DNA of 64,000 nucleotides from CAVPUA01 sp963708805. Lineage in GTDB: Bacteria > Actinomycetota > Actinomycetes > Mycobacteriales > Jatrophihabitantaceae. Numbering within the stretch: position 1 is the first letter of the stretch; every line of letters starts with the position of its first letter. Positions 48,285 through 56,978 of this stretch are shown here, in pieces. The DNA is taken from positions 1 through 64,000 of the forward strand of contig CAVPUA010000003.1 in assembly GCA_963708805.1 (NCBI GenBank), written 5' to 3'. Both the position numbers and the translations under genes were made by a program. Under the pieces are notes generated by a model. It worked only from the letters and a program-made list of their open reading frames with translations, was not told where the DNA came from and made no database searches.

Positions 48285-49728
48285 CGCGCAGTCTCCACTT
48301 CATGACCTTGCCGGTGACCGTGTGCGGCAGCTCGTCGACGACCTCGATGTGCCTCGGCAGTTTGAAGCGCGCCAGCTGCTCCGCGGCACCGGCCATGATC
48401 GACTCCGGGTCGAGCCGCCGGCCCTCGAGCGGCACCACGTAGGCCATCACCGCCTCGCCACTCGCCTCGTCGGGGACGCCCACGACGGCGGCCTCGGCCA
48501 CCCCGTCGAGCGAACGCAGGACGAACTCGACCTCGGCCGGATAGACGTTGAACCCGTTGACGATCACCAGGTCGTTACGCCGGCCGACCAGGCGCAGATT
48601 GCCGTCGTCGTCACGGGTCGCCAGGTCGCCGGTCGCGAACCAGCCTTCCTCGTCCGCGCCGTCCGCTCCGTCGGGCCAGTAACCGGCGAAGACGTTGTCG
48701 CCACGGACGAAGATCTCGGCCGGATCGCGGCGGCGCGGCTCGCCACCGTCAGCATCACGCAGTTGGATCTCGACGCCGGGCACGGCCTGCCCGACCGATC
48801 CCGCCAGCGGCCCGTCAGCGGACCAGTTGATGGTGACGACCGGAGCGGTCTCGGTCAGCCCGTAGCCCTCGAACAGGCCCACTCCGCGATCGCCGTACGC
48901 CCGCACCAACGAGCGGCGCATCGCCGCCGACCCCGACCAGGCGAAGCGCACGTGCGCGAAGGCGGCCGCGAACCCGGGCCGGTCGATCCAGGCGGCGAAC
49001 ATCGTGGGCACGCCGGCCACGACCGTGACCGCTTCGGCGGCCATCGTCGCCAACGTGCCGTCGGGCTCGAATCGGTCGGCGAGCACGAGTCTGGCGCCGG
49101 TACGCAGCGCCACGCCGAGGCCGCCGTTGAGGCCGAAGACGTGGAAGAGCGGGATCGGCACGAACAACGTGTCCGAGTCGGTGATCGCGGGCGGTTCGAG
49201 CGCCGCGACCTGATCGAGGTTGGCGAGCAGCGCCGCCGACGTCAGCATCGCACCGCGGGGCGCTCCGGTCGTGCCGCTCGTGTAGAGCAACACCGCCACC
49301 TGGTCGGCCTCGACCTCGGGCAGCTCGACATCCGCCCCGGATGCCAGGAACTCGGTGAGCTGGTCGCCCGCGATCACGCGCACCGCCGCTGACGGCGAAC
49401 CCGCGCTGACGATCAGCGCGGCCCCGGAGTCGTCCACGACGTGGGCCAGCTCGCGGGGTGTCAACGCCGGATTCACCGGGACCGAGACCACGCCGGCGCG
49501 GGAGGCCGCGAGGTAGAGCACGACGAGGTCCGAGCCATTCAGCTGCAACACGACGCGATCGCCCGGGGCCACGCCGGCGCCCAGCAGAGCGCGGGCGGCA
49601 CGGGTCACCGCCAGATCGAGTTCGGTGAACGAGAGCCGCAGCGATCCGTCGACGAGCGCTTCGCGGCCGCCGTGCTCGGTGGCGTGGCCGGCCAACAGCC
49701 CGGCGATCGTCGTGGCGCGCGCTGGCAT
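48271..49728 (-). CDS. Acyl-CoA synthetase (AMP-forming)
   Basis: 485 residues, intact. L-Y-T-S-G-T-T-G-A-P-R-G is the P-loop; G-Y-G-L-T-E-T-A-P and F-A-T-G-D-L-A-T-R-D are motifs A5/A7; R-R-N-D-L-V-I-V-N-G-F-N-V-Y-P and the C-terminal T-V-T-G-K-V-M-K-W with the catalytic Lys. Activates a fatty or aryl acid as CoA ester. ATG 49728 is chosen over 49809 because homologues start near it. Confidence 0.88.
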   Translation of the reverse strand: MPARATTIAGLLAGHATEHGGREALVDGSLRLSFTELDLAVTRAARALLGAGVAPGDRVVLQLNGSDLVVLYLAASRAGVVSVPVNPALTPRELAHVVDDSGAALIVSAGSPSAAVRVIAGDQLTEFLASGADVELPEVEADQVAVLLYTSGTTGAPRGAMLTSAALLANLDQVAALEPPAITDSDTLFVPIPLFHVFGLNGGLGVALRTGARLVLADRFEPDGTLATMAAEAVTVVAGVPTMFAAWIDRPGFAAAFAHVRFAWSGSAAMRRSLVRAYGDRGVGLFEGYGLTETAPVVTINWSADGPLAGSVGQAVPGVEIQLRDADGGEPRRRDPAEIFVRGDNVFAGYWPDGADGADEEGWFATGDLATRDDDGNLRLVGRRNDLVIVNGFNVYPAEVEFVLRSLDGVAEAAVVGVPDEASGEAVMAYVVPLEGRRLDPESIMAGAAEQLARFKLPRHIEVVDELPHTVTGKVMKWRLRDGGE

Positions 49729-49995
49729 CGTCCGTCGCCTCCCGATCCGCTGCGGACATGACCGCCGACGTAAGACGGCGCCCGCTCGTCGGGGCCGTCC
49801 GCGTTTCACATCCTACGAAGCTGGAGAAGCTGAGGAGCGAGGGTCATCGCAGGTATCAGTCCATTGGATTCGGGCGAACTGGCCGGTAACCTGAACAAGT
49901 CCCTAAAGAAGGGGCATGTCGTGCCGATCGGGGGGCAACGAGAAAGGCCACTTTCTGTGCCCGAAAGACGTCGTGGGGCAGTCCGCTGCATCGCG

Positions 49996-50772
49996 ATGAA
50001 CGCACGTCGAAATCGGTCTGGTTTGGCCGACCTCGGCCACTTGGTACTCGAGAGTCTGCGCAATCCGGGCCTGTCCCTGGCTCCCGCCGGGTGGGCGCCG
50101 ATGTCCCCCCTCCGCTCCCCCGGCCCCCTCGTCATGCACACCGAGGCCCACGCCGTCCGCCCCGCCGGCCACGCCGAGCCGGCCCGGGCTCGACTGGATG
50201 ATCCGGGCGAGGCCGTCGACGCCGAACACACCGAGACGTGGAAACTCGTCCAGGCCGCGCAGGCCGGAGACGGCGAGGCCTTCGGAAAGCTCTACGACCA
50301 GTACGTCGACCTGGTGTACCGGTTCATCTACTTCCGGGTGAACGACCGCGCGCTGGCCGAGGACTTCACCAGCGAGACGTTTCTGCGGGCACTGCGGCGG
50401 ATCAGTTCGATCACCTACCAAGGTCGCGACATCGGGGCCTGGTTCGTCACGATCGCGCGCAACATCATCTACGACAACACCAAGTCGGCCCGTAACCGCC
50501 TCGAGGTCAGCACCGGCGAGTTCTACGAGAGCGCGGAGTTCGAGCCCAGTCCTGAGACATCGGTGATCGACTCGCTGACGTCCGAGACGCTCATCGCGGG
50601 GATCAAGCGACTCAACGACGAGCAGCGCGAATGCGTCGTCTTGCGCTTCATCCACGGGCTGTCGGTCAGCGAGACCGCGGCGGCGATGGGCAAGAACGAC
50701 GGCGCCATCAAGGCGCTGCAGCACCGGGCGATCCGCAAGCTGGGCGACCTGGTCGGCGGTGAGCTCAGGTGA
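49996..50772 (+). CDS. bldN: BldN-like ECF sigma factor with N-terminal extension
   Basis: Region 2 contains A-Q-A-G-D-G-E-A-F-G-K-L-Y-D-Q-Y, T-S-E-T-F-L-R-A-L-R-R-I and Y-Q-G-R-D-I-G-A-W-F-V-T-I-A-R-N; region 4 is Q-R-E-C-V-V-L-R-F then G-L-S-V-S-E-T-A-A-A-M-G-K-N. These closely match Streptomyces BldN as I know it. ATG 49996 gives about 80 residues before region 2, as in the BldN pro-sequence that is removed for activation. It is followed by a DUF5667 membrane protein, the RsbN arrangement. The start has no strong Shine-Dalgarno and could lie at 50101 or 50134. Confidence 0.8.
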   Translation: MNARRNRSGLADLGHLVLESLRNPGLSLAPAGWAPMSPLRSPGPLVMHTEAHAVRPAGHAEPARARLDDPGEAVDAEHTETWKLVQAAQAGDGEAFGKLYDQYVDLVYRFIYFRVNDRALAEDFTSETFLRALRRISSITYQGRDIGAWFVTIARNIIYDNTKSARNRLEVSTGEFYESAEFEPSPETSVIDSLTSETLIAGIKRLNDEQRECVVLRFIHGLSVSETAAAMGKNDGAIKALQHRAIRKLGDLVGGELR

Positions 50773-50902
50773 GTAACCAAAACGATCACCTGTCGTTGTC
50801 ATCGATGTACGAGTTCGCCACGCCCGACATCCCGTCCAGCAGGGCCGAAAACGCTACCGGACGATCTTGTGACCATGAGTATCGGGAACGGAGGTGCGGG
50901 TG

Positions 50903-52102
50903 ATGCCCACACGCGATCCGTTCGCGCGCCTGCGCCCGTCCCCCGATCCGACGCGGTCGTCCGATCCGGGTGTTCAACGGGTGCTCGCCGGCCTGGCGGC
51001 GCTGCCCAGTCCGGCTCCCGCGCGCGATTTCCGAACCGAGTTGCGGCAGCAACTGGTGGCGGTCACTCCGCGCCTGGTGGCCGAGGGCGAATCCGATCGA
51101 GAATCCGCGACGCACACCGGCGACGCGCCGGCCACGGTCGCGGTCCGGCCGGGCCTTCTGACCCGGTTGCGCAAACCGATCTTCGTGTTCGTCTCCGCGG
51201 CGGCGGTCTTCGTGTTCTTGCTCGGCGGCGCGGTGTTGCTCAGCAACCACGCGCTTCCCGGCGACTCGCTCTACGGAGTCAAGCGGGCCAGCGAGAACGT
51301 CCAGCTGTCGTTGAGCACGTCCGACGCCGACAAGGGCAAGCAGTACCTGAGCATGGCCAGCACCCGGTCCGACGAGGTCAGCCAGTTGCTTGGTCATTCG
51401 AGCGCGATGGCGCTTGGATCCGGCGACAGCGCGAGCGGCACGATCAGCTCGCACACGGCCAGCCTGGTCACCAGCACGCTGGACGACCAGGACAGCGAGA
51501 CGCGCAGCGGGGCCCAACTGCTCAACGGCCAGGCGGTACGAACCGCGTCGACGTCGACGCTGACCACTCTGATCAACTGGGCGCCCGACCAGCAGGCGCG
51601 CATGAACGCGATCATCGGCGAGCTGCCCACGGGCGCGCTGCACGACCGCGCGGTCGCCTCACTGGCCGTCCTCGACGCCGCTCTGGCCCGCTCGCAGGCG
51701 CTGACCTCGCTGGTCGCCCTGCCGTGCCAGGCCACGACGACCACCGACGCCTACGGGCCGGTTCCCGTGGCCGGCTGCTCCCCCGCGACGCCGGGCACGC
51801 CCGCCACGCCGGGCACCAAGTCGGGCTCGCCGACCACCCCGAAGATCAGCGGTGTGACGGTGCCGACCAAGGCCGGTGGCACCGCTGCTACCGGCGGCGG
51901 TCCGACGGCGGGTGCGACCGGCGGAGCCGGCGCGGCAACCCCGACCAGCGGTGGACTGCCGACGACCATCCCTGGCCTTCCCACCGTGCCCGCCACGCTG
52001 CCGGTCACGACCGGCACCTGCGGCGTGGCCGTCAACCTGCCCCCACTGGTCAGCGTCGGAATCGGCTCCTGCGGCATTTCGGTGGGAGTCGGCGGAGGCT
52101 GA
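50903..52102 (+). CDS. DUF5667 membrane protein, probable RsbN-like anti-sigma factor
   Basis: About 399 residues. Cytoplasmic N-terminus of about 95 residues, one transmembrane helix (F-V-F-V-S-A-A-A-V-F-V-F-L-L-G-G-A-V), then the DUF5667 motif P-G-D-S-L-Y-G-V-K-R-A-S-E-N-V-Q. The outer part ends in a long Gly/Thr/Pro linker and a Cys pair (C-G-V and C-G-I near the end). ATG 50903 has GGAGG at 8 nt. The pair with the BldN-like sigma factor predicts that it sequesters it at the membrane. Confidence 0.8.
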   Translation: MPTRDPFARLRPSPDPTRSSDPGVQRVLAGLAALPSPAPARDFRTELRQQLVAVTPRLVAEGESDRESATHTGDAPATVAVRPGLLTRLRKPIFVFVSAAAVFVFLLGGAVLLSNHALPGDSLYGVKRASENVQLSLSTSDADKGKQYLSMASTRSDEVSQLLGHSSAMALGSGDSASGTISSHTASLVTSTLDDQDSETRSGAQLLNGQAVRTASTSTLTTLINWAPDQQARMNAIIGELPTGALHDRAVASLAVLDAALARSQALTSLVALPCQATTTTDAYGPVPVAGCSPATPGTPATPGTKSGSPTTPKISGVTVPTKAGGTAATGGGPTAGATGGAGAATPTSGGLPTTIPGLPTVPATLPVTTGTCGVAVNLPPLVSVGIGSCGISVGVGGG

Positions 52103-52150
52103 TCGCTCGACGCTGCATCGCTCGTCGCTGATCGTGGGAGCATCGCAGCC

Positions 52151-52711
52151 ATGGTGGACGAGCGGCGCATCCAGACCCGGACGCCCGAGTGGCGATTGCT
52201 TTCCGAACGCGTCCAGACCGCGATGGAGCTGACCTCGCGCCTCAACACGCTGCCCTTCAGCGACGTCCAATCACGCAATGCCCTGCTCGAGCAGTTGCTG
52301 GGCGAACCGCTGCCCGAGAAGGCGCTCGTCATGCCGCCGTTCTACTGCACGTACGGCCGCGGGATCCAGCTCGGGGTGCGTGTGTCGGTGGGCCAGGCCT
52401 GTTCGTTCCTCGACCTCGGGGGAATCACCATCGGCGATCGGACGATGATCTCGCCCAAGGTCACCCTCATCACCGAAGGGCACCCCATCGAGCCGGCCGA
52501 GCGCTACGACTTCATCACCGTGGCACCGATCGTCATCGAGGCCGACGTCTGGGTCGGTGCGGCGGCCACCATCCTTCCCGGCGTGACGATCGGCCATGAC
52601 TCGGTCGTGGGTGCGGGCGCGGTCGTGGCCAAGGACGTGCCCCCACTCACTGTCGTGACCGGCACCGGCCACGTCGAGCGAAGGCGCTTGGAGCCTCGAC
52701 CCGGCCCGTGA
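52151..52711 (+). CDS. Hexapeptide-repeat sugar O-acetyltransferase
   Basis: 186 residues. Maltose/galactoside acetyltransferase type: N-terminal helical part, then hexapeptide repeats with I-T-I-G-D-R-T-M-I-S-P-K and W-V-G-A-A-A-T-I-L-P-G-V-T-I-G, and the catalytic-His region T-E-G-H-P-I. Acetylates a sugar from acetyl-CoA. 48 nt after the DUF5667 gene. Confidence 0.88.
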   Translation: MVDERRIQTRTPEWRLLSERVQTAMELTSRLNTLPFSDVQSRNALLEQLLGEPLPEKALVMPPFYCTYGRGIQLGVRVSVGQACSFLDLGGITIGDRTMISPKVTLITEGHPIEPAERYDFITVAPIVIEADVWVGAAATILPGVTIGHDSVVGAGAVVAKDVPPLTVVTGTGHVERRRLEPRPGP

Positions 52712-52802
52712 AAATAGTCCGGTACGCGGTGTCGGATCCGGGCAGTGGTGTTCGTGGTAGGGGTGAGCGGCCACCCAGAACGGGTGCCCTGAACCAGAGG
52801 AG

Positions 52803-53141
52803 ATGATTTCCGTGCAGTACCTGATCTCGGTGATCGACGACGGCACCGGCCTAGCCACACCGGCCGAGGACGCGGCGATCGACGTGTTCAACGACCGGCT
52901 CCGGGCCGAGGGTTATTGGGTGTTCGCCGGCGGCCTCGGCTCACCCGAGCCAGCCACCGTCGTCGACAACCGGGGCGGCGAGGCGGTGCTGACCGACGGT
53001 CCCTTCGTGGAGTCGAAGGAATACCTTGCCGGCTTCTGGATCATCGAGGCTCCTGACCTCGATGTGGCGCTCGCGCTCGCCACCGACGCGTCGATGGCAT
53101 GCCAGCGAAAGATCGAGGTGCGGCCGTTCCTGAGCGTGTGA
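52803..53141 (+). CDS. YCII-related DGPF-domain protein
   Basis: 112 residues. V-L-T-D-G-P-F-V-E-S-K-E is the DGPF signature. It is cotranscribed with an ECF42 sigma factor: its stop overlaps the sigma GTG. This pairing is characteristic of ECF42, where the DGPF protein is known to be linked genetically but its biochemical role is uncertain. Confidence 0.9.
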   Translation: MISVQYLISVIDDGTGLATPAEDAAIDVFNDRLRAEGYWVFAGGLGSPEPATVVDNRGGEAVLTDGPFVESKEYLAGFWIIEAPDLDVALALATDASMACQRKIEVRPFLSV

Positions 53142-54373
53142 GCCTCGTCGGGTCCGCGATCACCCAGGCCCACCGCGAGGAGTGGGGTCGGGTGGTCGCG
53201 TCCCTCACCCGGCGCTTCGGTGACCTCGACATCGCCGAGGAGGCGACGGCCGAAGCGTTCGTGACCGCCGTCGAGCGGTGGCCGTCCGACGGGGTGCCGC
53301 CGAACCCCGGAGCCTGGCTGACCACGACGGCCAATCGCAAGGCCATCGACCGGATCCGGCGCGAGAACAAGCGTGACGACAAGCAGAAGGCGGCTCGGCT
53401 GATGTACGACGACGACCCGTCCGAGCCACCGGGCACCGTCGACGACGACCGTCTTCGGCTCATCTTCACGTGCTGTCACCCGGCCCTCGCGCTGCCGACC
53501 CGAGTGGCGCTGACGCTCCGCATGGTCGGTGGGCTGACGGTGCCAGAGATCGCTCGGGCCTTCCTGGTTCAGGAGACCGCGATGGGGCAGCGGATCACGC
53601 GCGCCAAGGCCAAGATCAAAGCGGCTAACATCCCGTACCGGCTTCCTTCGGCCGACGATCTTCCGGCCCGCATCTCCGGCGTGCTCGCCGTGCTTTTCCT
53701 GATCTTCAATGAGGGCTACCTGGCTACCGGTCCGGACACCGATCCCGTCCGCCACGACCTGACTGCCGAGGCGATCCGGCTCACCCGCCTGATCCGAGTC
53801 CTGATGCCCGACGATGGTGAGGTGGCCGGCCTGCTGGCGCTCATGCTGTTGATCGAGGCCCGCCGGAGCGCGCGGGTTTCGGCCATGGGTGAACTCATCA
53901 CCCTCGACGAGCAGGACCGCGCCACCTGGGACACGGCGCTCATCGTCGAGGGACACCGTCTGGTGCGCGAGCGACTCACCGCCGCTGCCACCGGGGTGAC
54001 GCCCGGGCGCTATCAGATCCTCGCCGCCATCAATGCCGTGCACACCTCCGCGCCGGATGCCCGCGACACCGACTGGTCGCAGGTCGTCGCCCTCTACGAC
54101 CAGCTCGTCCGTCTGGACGCGTCGCCGATCGTCGCCCTCAACCGAGCGATCGCGATTGCCGAGCTCGACGGTTCGGAGGTGGCGCTGGCAGCCGTCGAGC
54201 GGCTCGACGCCTCCCTCGCCGGCTATCACGCCTATCACGCGACTCGGGCCGAACTGCTGCGGCGGTTGGGTCGCCACGACCATGCGCGCGCCGCCTACGA
54301 CTCAGCAATCGAGCTCGCGGGCAACTCGGCCGAGACCGCGTATCTGATCCGCCGACGCGACGAGCTGACCTAG
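53138..54373 (+). CDS. ECF42-family RNA polymerase sigma factor
   Basis: 411 residues. Regions 2 and 4 (E-E-A-T-A-E-A-F and I-F-T-C-C-H-P-A-L, L-T-L-R-M-V-G-G-L-T-V-P-E-I-A-R-A-F-L) followed by the long C-terminal DUF6596/TPR-like domain (F-L-I-F-N-E-G-Y, A-L-N-R-A-I-A). ECF42 sigma factors work without a classical anti-sigma factor; the C-terminal domain is required. GTG 53138 overlaps the DGPF gene. Confidence 0.92.
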   Translation: MSLVGSAITQAHREEWGRVVASLTRRFGDLDIAEEATAEAFVTAVERWPSDGVPPNPGAWLTTTANRKAIDRIRRENKRDDKQKAARLMYDDDPSEPPGTVDDDRLRLIFTCCHPALALPTRVALTLRMVGGLTVPEIARAFLVQETAMGQRITRAKAKIKAANIPYRLPSADDLPARISGVLAVLFLIFNEGYLATGPDTDPVRHDLTAEAIRLTRLIRVLMPDDGEVAGLLALMLLIEARRSARVSAMGELITLDEQDRATWDTALIVEGHRLVRERLTAAATGVTPGRYQILAAINAVHTSAPDARDTDWSQVVALYDQLVRLDASPIVALNRAIAIAELDGSEVALAAVERLDASLAGYHAYHATRAELLRRLGRHDHARAAYDSAIELAGNSAETAYLIRRRDELT

Positions 54374-54419
54374 AACGTGCTGCGCGATCTGAGTCAGACG
54401 CGGTAGGTACGTTTGACGC

Positions 54420-54821
54420 GTGACCGCACCCACGCCCTACCTGTTCTTCCGGGGTAACGCCCGCGAGGCCCTGTCGTTCTACGCGGAGGTGTTCGGCGGC
54501 ACGGCCACCCTGCACACGCTCGCGGACTTCGGCCGAAGCGACGGGCCGGCCGAGGGCATCGCTCACGGCTATCTGAGCGACGGACCGGTCGCGTTGTTCG
54601 CCGCCGACGTCAGCGCAGACGAACCCGCTGTCCGATCCGAGGGGCTGATGCTGTCGCTTCTGGGCACGGCGGCGCCGTCGATACTGCGCACGTGGTTCGC
54701 GCGACTGTCGGCCGGCGGTCGGGTCGTGTCCGACTTGCAGCCCCAGCCCTGGGGTGCCTCGGACGGCCAGGTCGTCGACCGGTACGGACTCCACTGGCTG
54801 ATCGGATTCGAAGCCGACTGA
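54420..54821 (+). CDS. VOC-fold (PhnB-like) protein
   Basis: 133 residues. P-Y-L-F-F-R-G-N-A-R-E-A-L-S-F-Y and V-V-D-R-Y-G-L-H-W-L-I, the PhnB/glyoxalase-like pattern. Metal-binding fold; substrate unknown. Starts at GTG 54420. Confidence 0.85.
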   Translation: MTAPTPYLFFRGNAREALSFYAEVFGGTATLHTLADFGRSDGPAEGIAHGYLSDGPVALFAADVSADEPAVRSEGLMLSLLGTAAPSILRTWFARLSAGGRVVSDLQPQPWGASDGQVVDRYGLHWLIGFEAD

Positions 54822-54839
54822 CGCGGCAAGGTCCTCGGC

Positions 54840-55289
54840 TCAGGAGACGGCAGCCTTGACCAGTTGCGCGACCTTCTTCTCGACGGTGGAACTCCAGGTC
54901 ATCAGCGCATACGCGGCGGGCCACATGTCACCGTCGTCGAGATTTGCCGCGTCCTGGAAGCCGAGAGTCGAGTAGCGATATTTGAACTTGCCCGAGTCCT
55001 GGAAGAAGACGACGACCTTGCCGTCGGCATTCGCGTAAGCGGGCATGCCGTACCACGTCTTCGGCTCCAGCTCCGGCGCGCTCGCCGTGACCGTGACGTG
55101 GACCCGCTCGGCGAGCGCTCGATCGTCGGGCGCCATCTTCTCGATCGCGTCGAGGACGGCCTGCAGCCCATCGGCCTTCTTGGCGCCCTTGCGACCGTCG
55201 GCGCGCAGTTCGGCGGCCCGCTGCTTCATCGCGGCCCGCTCCTCGACACTGAACCCGTCCGACCCGGTCGCGGCCTTATTGGCTGGCAT
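54840..55289 (-). CDS. DUF1801-type protein
   Basis: 149 residues. The C-terminal part has P-K-T-W-Y-G-M-P-A-Y-A and V-V-F-F-Q-D-S-G-K-F-K-Y-R-Y, the DUF1801 (YdhG) fold signature; the N-terminal 35 residues are Lys/Ala-rich. Function unknown. Confidence 0.78.
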   Translation of the reverse strand: MPANKAATGSDGFSVEERAAMKQRAAELRADGRKGAKKADGLQAVLDAIEKMAPDDRALAERVHVTVTASAPELEPKTWYGMPAYANADGKVVVFFQDSGKFKYRYSTLGFQDAANLDDGDMWPAAYALMTWSSTVEKKVAQLVKAAVS

Positions 55290-55398
55290 GATGCGGCGTC
55301 CCTTCTCGACGTTCAGGAGACGGCGTCTGGCCGCCCCTGTCGGTCCACCAGGCTAGGCCGCGACCGGATCGGGCTGCTTCTCGATTCCTGACCGAACG

Positions 55399-56304
55399 TC
55401 AGCCCGCGGCCGAGTGCGGAGCCACCCCGTCGTAGCTGCCCGCGTCGATGTCCTCGATCAGGCCGGGGTGGGTCGGATTCCACGACAGCAGCTCGCGGGT
55501 GATGGTGTTCGACACCGCGGCGTCCATGGCGAAGAAGCCGCCGATCCAGCCGAAGTGCTCAGCCGCGCGCTCAGCCGGCACCGACTCCGCCTTCGTGCCC
55601 GTCGTGCGGGCGATGGCCTCCGCGATCGCGCGGGTCGGCACGCCGGACTCGGCCACCGCATGCAGTACCGAACCCGCCGGAGCCGAGTCGACCGCGAGAC
55701 GGACGAGCTGGGCGGCGTCGAGCCGGTGGACGGCCGGCCAGCGGTTGGCGCCGTCATCGACGTAGCCGGCCACACCGGTGCGGCGGGCGAGATCGACGAG
55801 CGTCGCGACGAAGCCGTGGTCGCCGTCGCCGTGCACGGTCGGGGCGAAGCGGACCACGATGCTGCGCATGCCGCGCTCGGACATCGACGTCACCAGCTGC
55901 GCCGTGGCGACCCGCGGGTGCAAGCTGGGGTCGGGGATGTCGCGCTCGGTGGCGCCGGCGCCCATCCCGACCACGCCGGAGGCGATCAGCAGAACGCCGT
56001 CCGTCCCGGCCAGTACGTCGCCGAACGTCTCGATGGCCCGACGGTCGGTCTGGGCCGCCTCGGCCATCTGCGAGAAGTCGTGGTGATAGCCCAGATGCAC
56101 CACACCGTCGGCATCCTCGGCACCGGCCCGCAGCGACTCGATGTCGTCGAGCGAACCGCGGCGGACCTCAGCGCCGAGTGCGGCAATGGCGTCGGCCGCG
56201 CGGTCGGAACGCGCCAGCCCGACCACCTGATGGCCGGCCCCGAGCAGCTCGGGCACCACGGCCGAACCGATCCAGCCGGACGCGCCGGTGACGAAATATC
56301 TCAT
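55399..56304 (-). CDS. NAD(P)-dependent SDR/epimerase-like oxidoreductase
   Basis: About 301 residues. Y-F-V-T-G-A-S-G-W-I-G-S-A-V nucleotide-binding motif; G-V-V-H-L-G-Y and R-F-A-P-T-V-H-G-D-G further on. Extended SDR, atypical subgroup. ATG 56304 has GGAGG upstream. It is divergent from a TetR gene and both share the operator region. Confidence 0.87.
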   Translation of the reverse strand: MRYFVTGASGWIGSAVVPELLGAGHQVVGLARSDRAADAIAALGAEVRRGSLDDIESLRAGAEDADGVVHLGYHHDFSQMAEAAQTDRRAIETFGDVLAGTDGVLLIASGVVGMGAGATERDIPDPSLHPRVATAQLVTSMSERGMRSIVVRFAPTVHGDGDHGFVATLVDLARRTGVAGYVDDGANRWPAVHRLDAAQLVRLAVDSAPAGSVLHAVAESGVPTRAIAEAIARTTGTKAESVPAERAAEHFGWIGGFFAMDAAVSNTITRELLSWNPTHPGLIEDIDAGSYDGVAPHSAAG

Positions 56305-56325
56305 GAGATGACCTCCGAGTCGCAA

Positions 56326-56376
56326 TGTCAGTTACTGTCATCACCCTAACACCTGATGTCAGTCACTGCTATCACC
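56326..56376. promoter_or_regulatory. Two 20-bp direct repeats, probable TetR operators
   Basis: TGTCAGTTACTGTCATCACC (56326-56345) and TGTCAGTCACTGCTATCACC (56357-56376). Each contains the short palindrome CAGT-N-ACTG; the centres are 31 bp apart, about three helical turns. They lie between the divergent SDR and TetR genes. Confidence 0.7.
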
Positions 56377-56389
56377 TAGGATCTAGGCC

Positions 56390-56956
56390 ATGGGTCGCTG
56401 GGAGCCGAACGCGCGCGGACGGCTCGCGCTGGCGGCGATGCAGCTCTATCTCGAACGCGGCTACGAACAGACGACCGTCGCCGAGATCGCCAACCGGGCC
56501 GGGCTGAGCGAGCGGACCTTCTTCCGGCACTTCACCGACAAGCGCGAGGTTCTCTTCGACGGCGCCGCTGCGTTGCAGGAGCTCATGGTCAACGGCGTCG
56601 TCGACGCACCGGCGGCGAGCACGCCGCTCGACGCGATCGCCGAGGGTCTGGACGCCGCGGCCGAACTGTTCGAGCAGCGACGCGAGTTCTCGACCCAGCG
56701 GCAGTCGGTGATCGCCGCCAACGGCGAGTTGTACGAACGCGAAATGATCAAGATGGCCTCCCTCGGCGTCGCGATGACCGAGGCGTTGCATCGGCGCGGA
56801 GTCGCCGAGCCGACCGCCAGCCTGGCCGCCGAGGCCGGCGTCGCGGTGTTCCGCATCGCGTTCCGCCGCTGGGTCGATCCGGACAACCACGACGGGCTGC
56901 GGGAGGTCATGCGCGAGTCGATGGCCGCCCTCAAGAGCGTGACCGCGGCCACCTGA
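56390..56956 (+). CDS. TetR-family regulator
   Basis: 188 residues. HTH: Y-E-Q-T-T-V-A-E-I-A-N-R-A-G-L-S-E-R-T-F-F-R-H-F, the motif of many actinomycete TetR proteins. It is divergent from the SDR gene; two palindromes between them are its likely operators, so it may repress both. Confidence 0.92.
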   Translation: MGRWEPNARGRLALAAMQLYLERGYEQTTVAEIANRAGLSERTFFRHFTDKREVLFDGAAALQELMVNGVVDAPAASTPLDAIAEGLDAAAELFEQRREFSTQRQSVIAANGELYEREMIKMASLGVAMTEALHRRGVAEPTASLAAEAGVAVFRIAFRRWVDPDNHDGLREVMRESMAALKSVTAAT

Positions 56957-56978
56957 GTGTTCTCGCTAGGGTGTGGCC

